NCBI GenBank assembly: GCA_007135395.1
Contig: SLIZ01000234.1
Coordinates: forward strand, 1-32,931
Length of the DNA stretch: 32,931 bases
Source: Wenzhouxiangellaceae bacterium
GTDB lineage: Bacteria > Pseudomonadota > Gammaproteobacteria > Xanthomonadales > Wenzhouxiangellaceae
Direction of reading: 5' to 3'
Made by a program: the position numbers and the translations under genes. The notes beneath the pieces are model-generated. The model was not told the origin of the DNA and did not search any database. It saw only the letters and a list, made by a program, of their open reading frames with translations. Shown here piece after piece: positions 1 through 8,760 of the stretch. Within the stretch, counting starts at the first letter, position 1. Every line of letters starts with the position of its first letter.

Positions 1-1
1 A

Positions 2-385
2 ATCGATGAGTTTCCGGTCATCATGGCTGCCGCCGCCCTTGCCCGGGGCAGGACCCGGTTCCGGGGGGCGGCGGAATTGCGGGTCAAGGAGTCCGACCGG
101 ATTGCCGCCATGTGTGCGAGCCTCCAGGCCCTGGGGGTGGCGGTGGAAGAGCAGCCCGACGGGGCCGTCATTGAAGGTGGTGATGTAGACGGCGGGGTGG
201 TCGATAGTGGAGGTGATCACCGGATAGCCATGAGCCTGGCGGTGATTGGGCTGGCTGCGAAGGCTCCGGTGACCATCCGGGATACCCGCTGGATCGAGAC
301 CAGTTATCCCGGGTTTGTCGCGGATCTTCGCCGGATCGGAGCTCGGGTGGAAGAATCAGGAGACCAGGTGAATGGTGGAAAATAA
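2..385 (+). CDS. aroA: 3-phosphoshikimate 1-carboxyvinyltransferase (EPSP synthase), C-terminal part
   Basis: This is the 3' end of aroA; the gene enters from the left edge and only about 127 residues are present. The enzyme joins phosphoenolpyruvate to shikimate-3-phosphate in the cytoplasmic shikimate pathway. The sequence shows the conserved late motifs LRVKESDRIAAM and GDHRIAMSLAVIGLAA, then the C-terminal SYPGFVADLRRIGA block. The reading frame is open to the first base of the window, so the start lies outside. Its last 14 bases overlap cmk, which fits the aroA-cmk-rpsA order common in Gammaproteobacteria. The identity is very secure from the motifs. Confidence 0.95.
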   Translation: MDEFPVIMAAAALARGRTRFRGAAELRVKESDRIAAMCASLQALGVAVEEQPDGAVIEGGDVDGGVVDSGGDHRIAMSLAVIGLAAKAPVTIRDTRWIETSYPGFVADLRRIGARVEESGDQVNGGK

Positions 386-1064
386 TTCAGAGGTTCCGGT
401 GGTGGCCATTGACGGGCCTTCAGGGGCGGGCAAGGGGGCGGTTTCGGCCCGGGTGGCCCGGGAACTGGGCTGGCATCTGCTCGACAGCGGAGCGGTCTAC
501 CGGGCCGTGGCCCTGGCGGCACTGGCAGCAGACGTGAACCCTGAAGACCAGGCCGGGCTGGTAGGCCTTTGCGACCGCCTGCCCCTGTCGTTTCGCCCCG
601 GTGACGATGGAATCGAGGTTTATCTCGACCAGCAGCCCGTCGGCTCCCGGCTGCGCAGCGAGCAGGTCAGTGCCATGGCTTCCCGGGTGGCTGCGCTTCC
701 GGCGGTTCGCAAGGCCCTGCTGGAATTGCAGCGGTCTTTCAGACAGTCCCCGGGGCTGGTTGCCGATGGCCGGGACATGGGCACGGTGGTGTTTCCCGAT
801 GCCACGGCCAAGGTATTTCTTCACGCCAGCGTTGAGGAAAGGGCAAACAGACGATATAAGCAGTTGAAAGGAAAAGGAGAAAATGTTACTTTCTCGCGTC
901 TTTTCCAGGATCTTGAGGCGCGTGACCGGCGCGACCGTGAACGTGCGGTGTCACCCACCATAGCGGCGGCGGATGCCAAGGTTATCGATTCTACGGATCT
1001 GGGCCTTGATCAAGTCGTGGCTCAGGTTTTGTCTGTGGTCGAGTACCGCCTGCAAGATACCTGA
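372..1064 (+). CDS. cmk: Cytidylate kinase
   Basis: Cytidylate kinase phosphorylates CMP and dCMP with ATP in pyrimidine nucleotide salvage. The 230-residue protein has the usual family length. It carries the P-loop IDGPSGAGKG near residues 13-22, the substrate region LLDSGAVYRA, and the DGRDMGTVVFPDA segment that contacts the nucleotide. The ATG at 372 is preceded by AGGAG at 358-362, nine bases upstream, which supports this start. The gene overlaps aroA by 14 bases, so the two are probably translationally coupled. It is followed by a 143-base gap before rpsA. Confidence 0.97.
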   Translation: MVENNSEVPVVAIDGPSGAGKGAVSARVARELGWHLLDSGAVYRAVALAALAADVNPEDQAGLVGLCDRLPLSFRPGDDGIEVYLDQQPVGSRLRSEQVSAMASRVAALPAVRKALLELQRSFRQSPGLVADGRDMGTVVFPDATAKVFLHASVEERANRRYKQLKGKGENVTFSRLFQDLEARDRRDRERAVSPTIAAADAKVIDSTDLGLDQVVAQVLSVVEYRLQDT

Positions 1065-1207
1065 AATCAGTAAGTTACATGGTGTCGGCCCAGGTGGTCG
1101 GCGTTTTTTCAACGAGTGCGAAACGCGATTATGCGGCACGGAAACCAAGAGCGAGTGGGCGTTAGATGCAATCTCAGGCCCGGACCTTGCAGGAAAACAC
1201 AAGGGTA

Positions 1208-2878
1208 ATGACCGAATCTTTTGCTGAACTATTTGAACAAAGTCTGACCGAGGCGGACCTTCGCCCCGGTGCCATCGTCACCGGACGGATCATGGAGATC
1301 CGCGAGGACGTTGTAATTGTCAACGCCGGACTCAAGTCCGAAGGCGTTGTACCCATTCACCAGTTCAAGCGCTCCAACGGAGAGCTGGAAGTCGAGGTGG
1401 GTGATGAGGTCGAGGTTTCACTCGATGCCGTGGAAGACGGCTTCGGCGAGACCCGCCTTTCCCGGGAGAAAGCCAAGCGCGCCAAGGTCTGGGACAAGCT
1501 TGAAACAGCCCACGAGGCCGAAGAAAACGTGGTGGGCCAGATCAGTGGCAAGGTCAAGGGCGGCTTTACCGTCAATATTGACGACATCCGGGCCTTTCTC
1601 CCCGGCTCCCTGGTTGACGTGCGACCGGTACGTGACCCGGGTTACCTGGAAGGCAAGGACCTGGAATTCAAGATTATCAAGCTCGACCGTCGCCGCAATA
1701 ACCTGGTGGTTTCCCGCCGGGCTGTTGTCGAGCACGAGTACGCGGCCGAGCGGGAAGACCTGATCGACCGCCTGGAGGAAGGAGCGGTGGTCAAGGGTGT
1801 TGTCAAGAACCTCACCGACTACGGCGCGTTTCTGGATCTGGGCGGAATCGATGGACTGCTCCATATCACCGACATGGCCTGGAAGCGGGTCCGCCACCCC
1901 AACGAGGTTGTTGAGGTCGGCGATGAGCTGGAAGTTCGCGTGTTGCGGTTCGACCGGGAACGGATGCGCGTCTCGCTCGGACTCAAGCAGCTCGGTGATG
2001 ATCCCTGGCAGGACATCGACCGGCGCTACCCGCCAAGCAGCCGCCTGTTCGGCAAGGTCACCAACATCACCGACTACGGCTGTTTTGTCGAAATCGAGGA
2101 TGGTGTCGAAGGCCTTGTGCACGTCTCGGAAATGGACTGGACCAACAAGAACGTCAACCCCAACAAGGTCGTTCACGTAGGCCAGGAAGTGGAAGTCATG
2201 GTGCTGGATGTGGACGAGGAGCGGCGCCGGATTTCCCTGGGCATGAAGCAAGTCACTGCCAACCCCTGGGAAGCGTTTGCGGCCACCCACAACAAGGGCG
2301 ACCGGGTTTCCGGCGGGATCAAGTCGATTACCGATTTCGGCATCTTCATTGGCCTGGACGGCGGCATCGACGGACTGGTTCACCTGTCCGACATTTCCTG
2401 GATGATCCCGGGTGAGGAAGCGATCCGCAATTTCCGCAAGGGTGAGGAAGTCGAGGCCGTGGTTCTTGCGGTCGATCCCGAGCGGGAGCGGATTTCCCTT
2501 GGCATCAAGCAGATCGAACAGGATCCGTTTGCCACCTTCATGGCCGAGCACCCCCGGGGTTCGCTGGTTACCGGCAAGGTCCTGGAAGTCGACCCCAAGG
2601 GAGCGACCGTGGAGCTGGCCGATGGAGTCGAGGGCTACCTGAAGGCTTCGGACATGGCCAAGGAACGGGTCGATGATGCGACCAAACTCGTCAAGGAAGG
2701 CGATGAAATCGAAACCAAGTTTGTCGGCCTGGACCGCAAGAATCGGTCACTGACCCTGTCCATTCGGGCCAAGGAAGACGATGAACTGGCCGATGCCATC
2801 GACGAATATCAGTCCCAGGCCTCCAGCGGCAGCACCAAGCTGGGTGATCTGCTCAAAGAGCAGCTCGGCAAGGACTGA
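1208..2878 (+). CDS. rpsA: 30S ribosomal protein S1
   Basis: S1 is the mRNA-binding protein of the small ribosomal subunit. The 556-residue product has six successive S1/OB-type repeats. Signature stretches include [32 protein letters not shown] (here [18 protein letters not shown]) and repeated [19 protein letters not shown]-type units. I chose the ATG at 1208 because the protein then begins [13 protein letters not shown], the same start as E. coli S1. An earlier in-frame ATG at 1166 would add 14 residues without family support. AGGA lies at 1191-1194 and AAGGG at 1201-1205. The 143-base upstream gap probably holds the rpsA promoter or leader, but I see no convincing -35/-10 pair. A strong intrinsic terminator follows. 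Confidence 0.98.
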   Translation: MTESFAELFEQSLTEADLRPGAIVTGRIMEIREDVVIVNAGLKSEGVVPIHQFKRSNGELEVEVGDEVEVSLDAVEDGFGETRLSREKAKRAKVWDKLETAHEAEENVVGQISGKVKGGFTVNIDDIRAFLPGSLVDVRPVRDPGYLEGKDLEFKIIKLDRRRNNLVVSRRAVVEHEYAAEREDLIDRLEEGAVVKGVVKNLTDYGAFLDLGGIDGLLHITDMAWKRVRHPNEVVEVGDELEVRVLRFDRERMRVSLGLKQLGDDPWQDIDRRYPPSSRLFGKVTNITDYGCFVEIEDGVEGLVHVSEMDWTNKNVNPNKVVHVGQEVEVMVLDVDEERRRISLGMKQVTANPWEAFAATHNKGDRVSGGIKSITDFGIFIGLDGGIDGLVHLSDISWMIPGEEAIRNFRKGEEVEAVVLAVDPERERISLGIKQIEQDPFATFMAEHPRGSLVTGKVLEVDPKGATVELADGVEGYLKASDMAKERVDDATKLVKEGDEIETKFVGLDRKNRSLTLSIRAKEDDELADAIDEYQSQASSGSTKLGDLLKEQLGKD

Positions 2879-2889
2879 TGCTCCGGGTA

Positions 2890-2917
2890 CCGGGCAGCCA
2901 CGGGGCTGCCCGGTTTT
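2890..2917 (+). terminator. Intrinsic terminator of rpsA
   Basis: A perfect 10-bp stem, CCGGGCAGCC (2890-2899) pairing with GGCTGCCCGG (2904-2913), closes on a four-base loop and is followed directly by TTTT. It begins 11 bases after the rpsA stop codon. The stem core closely resembles the hairpin after the phasin gene at 23962-23986. Confidence 0.85.
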
Positions 2918-2949
2918 CCGGTTGAGAACAAGTAACGGGGAACTTGAAA

Positions 2950-3240
2950 ATGACCAAGTCGGAACTCATCGAAAGTCTGTCTGAGCAGCACAAGCATCTT
3001 AGTCAGGCCGATGTTGAGATGGCGGTACGGGCCATACTGGATCGCATGAGCCTGGCACTGTCGGAGGGGGATCGAATCGAGATTCGAGGTTTCGGAAGTT
3101 TTTCACTGCATTTTCGCCCGCCCCGGATGGGTCGGAATCCCAAGACCGGCGAACCGGTTGCACTGCCCGGTAAGCATGTTCCCCATTTCAAGCCCGGCAA
3201 GGCCCTGCGGGAACGGGTCAACGCCGCTGCAAATCTCTAG
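2950..3240 (+). CDS. ihfB: Integration host factor subunit beta
   Basis: IHF-beta pairs with IHF-alpha to bind and sharply bend DNA. The 96-residue protein matches the HU/IHF family over its length. It has the [20 protein letters not shown] segment of the beta arm and the NPKTGEPV...[10 protein letters not shown] tail typical of IhfB. The ATG at 2950 is preferred because the product then begins [10 protein letters not shown] like E. coli IhfB; a TTG two codons upstream is the alternative. GGGGA lies at 2937-2941, just upstream. It sits after the rpsA terminator and before lapA, as in many gammaproteobacteria. Confidence 0.97.
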   Translation: MTKSELIESLSEQHKHLSQADVEMAVRAILDRMSLALSEGDRIEIRGFGSFSLHFRPPRMGRNPKTGEPVALPGKHVPHFKPGKALRERVNAAANL

Positions 3241-3249
3241 GGAGTCCAG

Positions 3250-3549
3250 GTGTTTCGATTCATTCTCGCCTTGCTGGCCATACTCGCCGCCCTGGCGGGA
3301 TTGCTGATTGGAACCCTGAATCCGGAATACGTCGAGCTGGATCTTCTTTTTCTTGCCCCCAGCCTGCCATTGGGTCTGGTCCTGCTTGCCGGATTCAGTG
3401 CTGGCATCCTGGCCGGACTGCTTCTGGCCTGGTTGCTGTTTGGCATTCCCCGCGGTCTGCGTCGATTCCGTGGCCGAAAGCAGTCTGGCAGCACCGGTCA
3501 GGCAGTTGAACCGACAGATGGGCCGGACCTCAAGGACCGGGATGAATGA
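3250..3549 (+). CDS. lapA: LapA family (DUF1049) inner-membrane protein
   Basis: LapA is a small inner-membrane protein encoded beside LapB and linked to lipopolysaccharide assembly. The 99-residue protein has two hydrophobic segments, about residues 2-22 and 37-67, separated by a short loop containing LNPEYVELDLLFL. A basic, polar cytoplasmic tail follows. The start is GTG with GGAG at 3241-3244, five bases upstream. The gene begins nine bases after ihfB and overlaps lapB by eight bases, so ihfB-lapA-lapB is probably one transcript. Confidence 0.9.
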   Translation: MFRFILALLAILAALAGLLIGTLNPEYVELDLLFLAPSLPLGLVLLAGFSAGILAGLLLAWLLFGIPRGLRRFRGRKQSGSTGQAVEPTDGPDLKDRDE

Positions 3550-4714
3550 ACTGATCTGGCTGTTTCTGCTTCTGCCGATAGCCGCGGCCAGTGGCTGGAT
3601 GCTGGCCCGCCGAAGAAGCATGGTCAGGAACGGTCGCCAGACCTCCCAGCTTTCAAGTAATTATTTCCGTGGACTGAATTACCTGCTCAACGAACAGCCG
3701 GACAAGGCCATCGAGGTCTTTCTGAAACTGGCCGAGGTCAACCAGGAGACGGTTGAAACCCACCTGGCCCTGGGCAATCTCTTCCGTCGGCGGGGCGAAG
3801 TGGACAAGGCCATCCGGTTTCACAAGCACATCATCAGCCGCTCGGAATTGACCGGGGAGCAGCGTACCCAGGCTCTTCTGGAGCTGGGGGACGACTACAT
3901 GGCAGCTGGACTGCTGGATCGGGCCGAGAAGCTCTTTGCCGAGCTGGTGGATCATGAAGAACATTCCAGGGCGGCTTGCATGCACCTGCTTTCCATTTAC
4001 CAGCAGGAGCGGGACTGGAAAAAGGCCATTGAACAAGCAATCCGGCTCGGCCGGCTGACCGGTGAAAGCACCGGTGTCATGGTTTCCCAGTTCTATTGCG
4101 AGATTGCCGAACAGGCCCGGGGGCAGGGGGATGTCAACGCAGCCCAGCGCGCGGTTCGACAGGCGCGCCGGTTTCGCCCCGAGTGCTCCCGCGCCAGGAT
4201 CATCGAGGCTCGAATCGCGGTGGAAGAAGACCGCCTGGACGATGCCATCGAGGCCTATCGCTTTGCTTGTGATCTGGATGAAGGAACCTACACCCAGATT
4301 CTTGACGAGTTGCTCGAGTGTTTCCGCAAGTCCGGCCGTATGGATGAGGCCCGGGAGTGGCTCGAGCAGGTAGTCAAGGACTATTCGGGGATTTCTCCAG
4401 CCCTCGCCCTGGCCCGGATGATGGCCGAATCCGACGGACAGCGCGAGGCTGCCAATTTCATGCTTCGACGCCTGCAGAAACGGCCATCGGTGCGGGGCAT
4501 GCAGTACATTGCAGCGCTTATGATCGACCGGGGCGTGGGTGAAGTCGATCTGGACCCTGAAATGCTTGGCGAAATGGTTCGGCGCCTCCTCGATGGTCAG
4601 CCCATGTACCAATGCCAGCAGTGCGGGTTCAGCGGCCAGACCCACCACTGGCAATGCCCCAGTTGCCGTCAATGGGAGTCGACCCGGCCGGTGACCGGCG
4701 TCATGGGGGAATAG
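3542..4714 (+). CDS. lapB: Lipopolysaccharide assembly protein LapB (YciM)
   Basis: LapB is an inner-membrane TPR protein that, in E. coli, controls FtsH-dependent degradation of LpxC and so balances LPS synthesis. The product is 390 residues, against 389 in E. coli. It has an N-terminal membrane anchor (residues 1-20), a series of TPR-like helical repeats, and a C-terminal rubredoxin-like metal site with paired cysteines CQQC (358-361) and CPSC (372-375). The ATG at 3542 gives the conserved short N-terminus and overlaps lapA by eight bases. Reading further upstream would only extend into lapA in another frame. Confidence 0.95.
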   Translation: MNELIWLFLLLPIAAASGWMLARRRSMVRNGRQTSQLSSNYFRGLNYLLNEQPDKAIEVFLKLAEVNQETVETHLALGNLFRRRGEVDKAIRFHKHIISRSELTGEQRTQALLELGDDYMAAGLLDRAEKLFAELVDHEEHSRAACMHLLSIYQQERDWKKAIEQAIRLGRLTGESTGVMVSQFYCEIAEQARGQGDVNAAQRAVRQARRFRPECSRARIIEARIAVEEDRLDDAIEAYRFACDLDEGTYTQILDELLECFRKSGRMDEAREWLEQVVKDYSGISPALALARMMAESDGQREAANFMLRRLQKRPSVRGMQYIAALMIDRGVGEVDLDPEMLGEMVRRLLDGQPMYQCQQCGFSGQTHHWQCPSCRQWESTRPVTGVMGE

Positions 4715-5736
4715 TGTTACCGGTCGAGTGGTGGCTGTCGGTCCTGCTGGTGCTGGTTCTCAGTGTCGTTCTGGTTCCCCTGGTACGACTGTATGCCCTC
4801 CGTGCCGGCCTGGTGGATCATCCAGGTCCCCGTCGAAGCCACCATGAAGTCACGCCCCGGGGCGGAGGCCTGGCGATCGTCCTGGCCGCCGGTCTGGGCC
4901 TTTACCTGCTGCCGCTGCCAGGGGTCTGGAAGATCGGGTTTCTTGGCGCGCTGGCTGCCATTGCGGTGCTTGGATTTGTCGAAGACCACCGGTCCATCCC
5001 CGTCATGCTGCGACTTGTTTTCCAGATGCTGGTGGCGCTGGTGCTGGTTGCCTGCCTGGGCGGGATCTCCGCCCTGCCACTGGCCGGCGATACGGTTTTC
5101 GCACCGTGGCTGTGGAATCCGCTGGCGCTGATCGGGCTGGTCTGGATGATCAACCTGCACAATTTCATGGATGGTTCCGATGGCCTGGCTGCCACCCAGG
5201 GCGTGTCCTGCGGGCTGCTTTTTGCCTTTGCATTCGCCTGGACCGGGTTCCCCCTTGGCAGCGCCATGGCCTTATGTGTAGCTGCCGGGTATCTGGGGTT
5301 CCTGCCCTGGAACCTTTCCAGACCCGGGTTTTTCATGGGGGATGTTGGCAGCATGTCCCTTGGCCTGTTGCTCGGCATGCTGGTTCTAACGGGAATTCTG
5401 ACCGACTCGGTGCCCGTGTGGACCAGTATCCTTGTCACCTCCGTGTTTGTCGTGGATGCCACCGCCACACTGCTTTACAGAATGTTCACCAGGGGGCAGT
5501 GGTATACTCCGCACCGGGAGCACGCGTATCAAAGGCTGATCGAACTGGGTTGGTCTCATGGTCGGGTGTGTCTCCTGTATGCTGGCACGAACTGGTTGAT
5601 CGTGGCACCGGCACTGCTGTTATCCCTGGCCTGGCCGGAGTGGGGGCCGGTGTTGGCACTGATCACAGTGTTGCTGCTTGTACTGTCCTGGTTCGTGGTT
5701 CAGGGGGTTACTAAAAGAACAAGCATCGTCAATTGA
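4714..5736 (+). CDS. Polyprenyl-phosphate sugar-1-phosphate transferase (WecA/WbpL/MraY family)
   Basis: This multi-pass membrane enzyme probably moves an amino-sugar phosphate from a UDP-sugar to undecaprenyl phosphate, the first step of O-antigen or other surface glycan synthesis. The 340-residue protein is rich in hydrophobic helices. It has the family motifs DHPGPRRSHH (35-44), NFMDGSDG (150-157), GDVGSMSLG (209-217) and HREHAYQRL (267-275), which contain the catalytic aspartates and the cytoplasmic HR loop. The GTG at 4714 shares one base with the lapB stop codon. The following wbpM-type gene points to a WbpL-like role with 6-deoxy amino sugars, but WecA and WbpL cannot be told apart from sequence alone. 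Confidence 0.9.
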   Translation: MLPVEWWLSVLLVLVLSVVLVPLVRLYALRAGLVDHPGPRRSHHEVTPRGGGLAIVLAAGLGLYLLPLPGVWKIGFLGALAAIAVLGFVEDHRSIPVMLRLVFQMLVALVLVACLGGISALPLAGDTVFAPWLWNPLALIGLVWMINLHNFMDGSDGLAATQGVSCGLLFAFAFAWTGFPLGSAMALCVAAGYLGFLPWNLSRPGFFMGDVGSMSLGLLLGMLVLTGILTDSVPVWTSILVTSVFVVDATATLLYRMFTRGQWYTPHREHAYQRLIELGWSHGRVCLLYAGTNWLIVAPALLLSLAWPEWGPVLALITVLLLVLSWFVVQGVTKRTSIVN

Positions 5737-7634
5737 TGAAACTGCGTAACCTAAAACAAAGCCAGCATGGACTGAACCTGCGTATTTTCGTTGTGGTTCA
5801 TGATCTGGCAATGGCCTGCCTGGCCTGGGTCGTGGCCCGGATGATAGTCGGCTATCTGACCGGCTCTCCGGGAATCGGGGCTCGCCAGCTTGTTCTCGAA
5901 CTCAATGTAATTCTCGTATTCCAGGGCCTGATCCTCTGGCGCATGGGTTTGTATCGGGGACTTTGGCGATTTGCATCCCTGCCTGATCTTGGCAACCTCC
6001 TGCGTGCTGCCTTTCTCGGTGCTCTGGCCGGGACGAGCGTACTGTTCCTGATGGAAAAGCCGCTGGAGCAGATTGCTCCCATGGCCTGGCTTTTCCCCCT
6101 GTTGCTGCTGGTACTGCTGGGGCTGCCCAGGCTGGCCTACAGGGTCCTGACCGATATGCGCCAGGAGGTCCGGCGGCGGCGAGCGACCCTGCGCACGCTT
6201 ATCCTGGGCGCCGGGCGTTCTGGCCGCCTGCTTCTGCCCGAGCTTAAACGGCGTGGCGGTTACGACATTGTCGGATTTCTCGACGACGATCGACGGCTGC
6301 GTGGACACCACATCCATGATGTTCCGGTTCTCGATACCATCGAACGCTTGCCCAGGATTGCCCAGGAGGCAGCGGTGGATCTTGCCATCATTGCCATGCC
6401 TTCGGCCAATAACCAGCAGATGCAGCGGATCGTCGAGATCTGTGAAAAGGCAGAAATCGAGTTCAAGACCCTGCCGACGCTCAAGGAGCTGGGTTCGACC
6501 CTTGCCCGCCTGGATGACCTGAAACCCGTTGCCATTGATGATTTGCTCGGTCGCGAGCCGGTTTCCCTGAACTGGGAGGCAATCCGCTCCGGACTGGTGG
6601 GCAAGAAAGTCCTGGTCACCGGCGGAGGCGGGTCCATCGGTTCGGAGCTGTGCCGGCAGATTGCCAGGCTCAATCCCGAACGGCTGGTCATTCTCGACAG
6701 CAGTGAATACAACCTTTACCGGATTGATTACCAGCTCAAGTCCGAGTATTCCAGCCTGATCCTGGAAAGCGTACTGGGCAATGTCTGTGATTCGGCCACG
6801 GTGGAAAACCTGATTTCCCGTCATCAGCCGGATGTCATTTTCCATGCGGCGGCCTACAAGCACCTGCCCATGCTGCAGAATCAGGCCCGGGAGGCTTTTC
6901 GAAACAATGTGATGGGCACCATGCGGGTTGCCGAGGCGGCCATTCGCCATTCGGCAGAGACCTTCGTCCTGATTTCCACCGACAAGGCGGTCAATCCAAG
7001 CAATGTGATGGGTGCAACCAAGCGGATTGCCGAACTCTACTGTCAGCACCGCAACCAGATTTCCAATACCCGATTCATCACGGTCCGATTCGGCAATGTG
7101 CTCAACTCCACCGGTTCGGTGGTCCCCTTGTTCAACGAGCAAATTCGCCAGGGTGGTCCGGTAACCGTGACTCATCCGGAGATCTCCCGTTACTTCATGA
7201 CCATTTCCGAGGCGGGCCAGCTTATTCTCCAGTCTGCTGTGCTGGGCGACGGGGGGGAGGTCTTCGTGCTGGATATGGGAGAACCAGTGCGGATCTCCTA
7301 CCTGGCAGAACAGCTCATTCGCCTGGCCGGCAAGGAGCCGGGCCGGGACATCGAGATTGTCTACACCGGCTTGCGACCCGGAGAGAAGCTTTTCGAGGAA
7401 CTTTTTCACGCCCACGAAAACTACGCGGAGACATCTCACGACAAGATCCTTCTGGCTCGCAACAGCCGGCGGGATCTGAACTGGATTGTCAGCCGCCTCA
7501 AGGACGCCGAACGCGCGGTGCAAGGCTACGATATTCCGGCCCTGATGCAGATACTCAACGAACTGGTTCCGGAATTGGGACGGGCGAAGAGCGCGAAGTC
7601 CTCAAACGTGATTCCCATTGGCGAGGTTGGCTGA
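5736..7634 (+). CDS. wbpM: WbpM/CapD-type UDP-GlcNAc 4,6-dehydratase (membrane-bound, long form)
   Basis: Long-form dehydratases of this type make UDP-4-keto-6-deoxy-HexNAc, the precursor of QuiNAc/FucNAc-type O-antigen sugars. The 632-residue protein has four N-terminal membrane helices (roughly residues 15-130). A first Rossmann unit carries GAGRSGRLLL near 158-167, and a second SDR domain carries TGGGGSIG (295-302). The catalytic region has STDK (414-417) and Met425-x3-Lys429; methionine in place of the usual SDR tyrosine is the hallmark of this subfamily. The ATG at 5736 shares one base with the previous stop codon (TGATG); a TTG one codon upstream is also possible. Confidence 0.93.
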   Translation: MKLRNLKQSQHGLNLRIFVVVHDLAMACLAWVVARMIVGYLTGSPGIGARQLVLELNVILVFQGLILWRMGLYRGLWRFASLPDLGNLLRAAFLGALAGTSVLFLMEKPLEQIAPMAWLFPLLLLVLLGLPRLAYRVLTDMRQEVRRRRATLRTLILGAGRSGRLLLPELKRRGGYDIVGFLDDDRRLRGHHIHDVPVLDTIERLPRIAQEAAVDLAIIAMPSANNQQMQRIVEICEKAEIEFKTLPTLKELGSTLARLDDLKPVAIDDLLGREPVSLNWEAIRSGLVGKKVLVTGGGGSIGSELCRQIARLNPERLVILDSSEYNLYRIDYQLKSEYSSLILESVLGNVCDSATVENLISRHQPDVIFHAAAYKHLPMLQNQAREAFRNNVMGTMRVAEAAIRHSAETFVLISTDKAVNPSNVMGATKRIAELYCQHRNQISNTRFITVRFGNVLNSTGSVVPLFNEQIRQGGPVTVTHPEISRYFMTISEAGQLILQSAVLGDGGEVFVLDMGEPVRISYLAEQLIRLAGKEPGRDIEIVYTGLRPGEKLFEELFHAHENYAETSHDKILLARNSRRDLNWIVSRLKDAERAVQGYDIPALMQILNELVPELGRAKSAKSSNVIPIGEVG

Positions 7635-7637
7635 TTC

Positions 7638-8675
7638 GTGGGTGAGACGGTTTTCAGGCCGCCTGCGCCAAAGCAACGGGGAGAGGTTCAACGCCTGGTC
7701 CATCAGTCCTCCCTGCTGGAGGGTAATCCCCTGGGCGATCCATCCCGGCGGGATCTCTGGGCTTACCTGCCTCCCCAGAGCAAGGGGTCGGACCAACGCT
7801 ATCCCGTCCTGTGGTCCCTGGCCGCCTACACCAACGCCGGCCCGGGACAGGTAGCCTGGCGCAATCACGGGGAGACGCTCCCACAACGCCTTGACCGGCT
7901 GATCAGCGAAGGGCTCATGGCTCCGGCCATCGTCGTTTTCCCGGATGCCTATACCAGCCTGGGTGGCAACCAGTATGTCAATACACCTGCCATGGGATCC
8001 TATGCCGACTACCTGGCCCGGGAACTGGTGCCTTTCGTGGATGAACGACTGCCCACACTGACCGGGCCGGAGCATCGGGGGTTGTTCGGCAAGTCCTCCG
8101 GGGGATTCGGGGCACTGCATCTGGCCATGAATTATCCGGACGTCTGGTCGGCAGCGGCCAGCCACGCCGGCGATGCCGGGTTCGACCGGGTCTACCTTCG
8201 GGATTTCGTGGTTTGTGCCGGGGTACTGGGGAAATTTGACGGGGATATCCCGCGCTTCATCCGGAGTTTCTGGCGGTCAAAAAAGCCCGGCCATGCTGAT
8301 TTTCATGCCCTGATGACCCTGTGCCTGGCGGCCAGTTATTCACCGGACCCGGACCAGCCAATGGGCTTTCGCCTGCCTTTCGACCTGGAAACCTGCGAGA
8401 TTGACGAGACGACCTGGCAGCGATGGCTCGAGTTCGATCCGGTCCATGCGGTTGGTCGCCACAGCCGGGCCCTGTCCGGGTTGAAGGGGTTATGGATCGA
8501 TGCGGGAAACCGGGATCAGTACTTTATCCATTACGGAACCCGCCAACTTCATCGGGAGCTGGAGACCCTGAGTATCGACCATAACTACGAGGAGTTCGAC
8601 GGCACCCATTCCGGAATCGACTGGCGCTATGATCAATCCCTGCCGTGGCTTGTCGACCGGCTGGCCGGCGATTGA
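7638..8675 (+). CDS. Putative esterase, alpha/beta hydrolase (esterase D / enterochelin esterase-like)
   Basis: A 345-residue alpha/beta hydrolase of the putative esterase (esterase D) family; the substrate is unknown. The nucleophile elbow is GKSSGG with Ser153 in GxSxG context. A candidate acid lies in IDAGNRDQYF near residue 294, and the likely catalytic histidine is in DGTHSGIDWR near the C-terminus. No signal peptide is evident, so it is probably cytoplasmic. It starts at a GTG only three bases after the wbpM stop, which suggests cotranscription with the surface-glycan genes. It could act on a glycan acyl group or be an unrelated passenger; sequence alone does not decide. Confidence 0.8.
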   Translation: MGETVFRPPAPKQRGEVQRLVHQSSLLEGNPLGDPSRRDLWAYLPPQSKGSDQRYPVLWSLAAYTNAGPGQVAWRNHGETLPQRLDRLISEGLMAPAIVVFPDAYTSLGGNQYVNTPAMGSYADYLARELVPFVDERLPTLTGPEHRGLFGKSSGGFGALHLAMNYPDVWSAAASHAGDAGFDRVYLRDFVVCAGVLGKFDGDIPRFIRSFWRSKKPGHADFHALMTLCLAASYSPDPDQPMGFRLPFDLETCEIDETTWQRWLEFDPVHAVGRHSRALSGLKGLWIDAGNRDQYFIHYGTRQLHRELETLSIDHNYEEFDGTHSGIDWRYDQSLPWLVDRLAGD

Positions 8676-8760
8676 ACCGGGCCCGGCAATCGCAGCTCTT
8701 GAATCCGGCACCTGCCGCCGGCATCTTGGTCAAAGGTTCAGACCAGCCCCGGACAACTTC

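Noticed and set aside
1081-1115. Hairpin plus T6 run between cmk and rpsA as a terminator
   Set aside because: The possible stem is only four pairs with a wobble, too weak to call despite the T run.
1418-2551. A 377-codon open frame on the minus strand opposite rpsA
   Set aside because: It lies entirely within the highly conserved S1 gene and has no recognisable domain.
5751-7523. A 590-codon open frame on the minus strand opposite wbpM
   Set aside because: It mirrors the wbpM codons and shows no motif; long antisense frames are common at this GC content.
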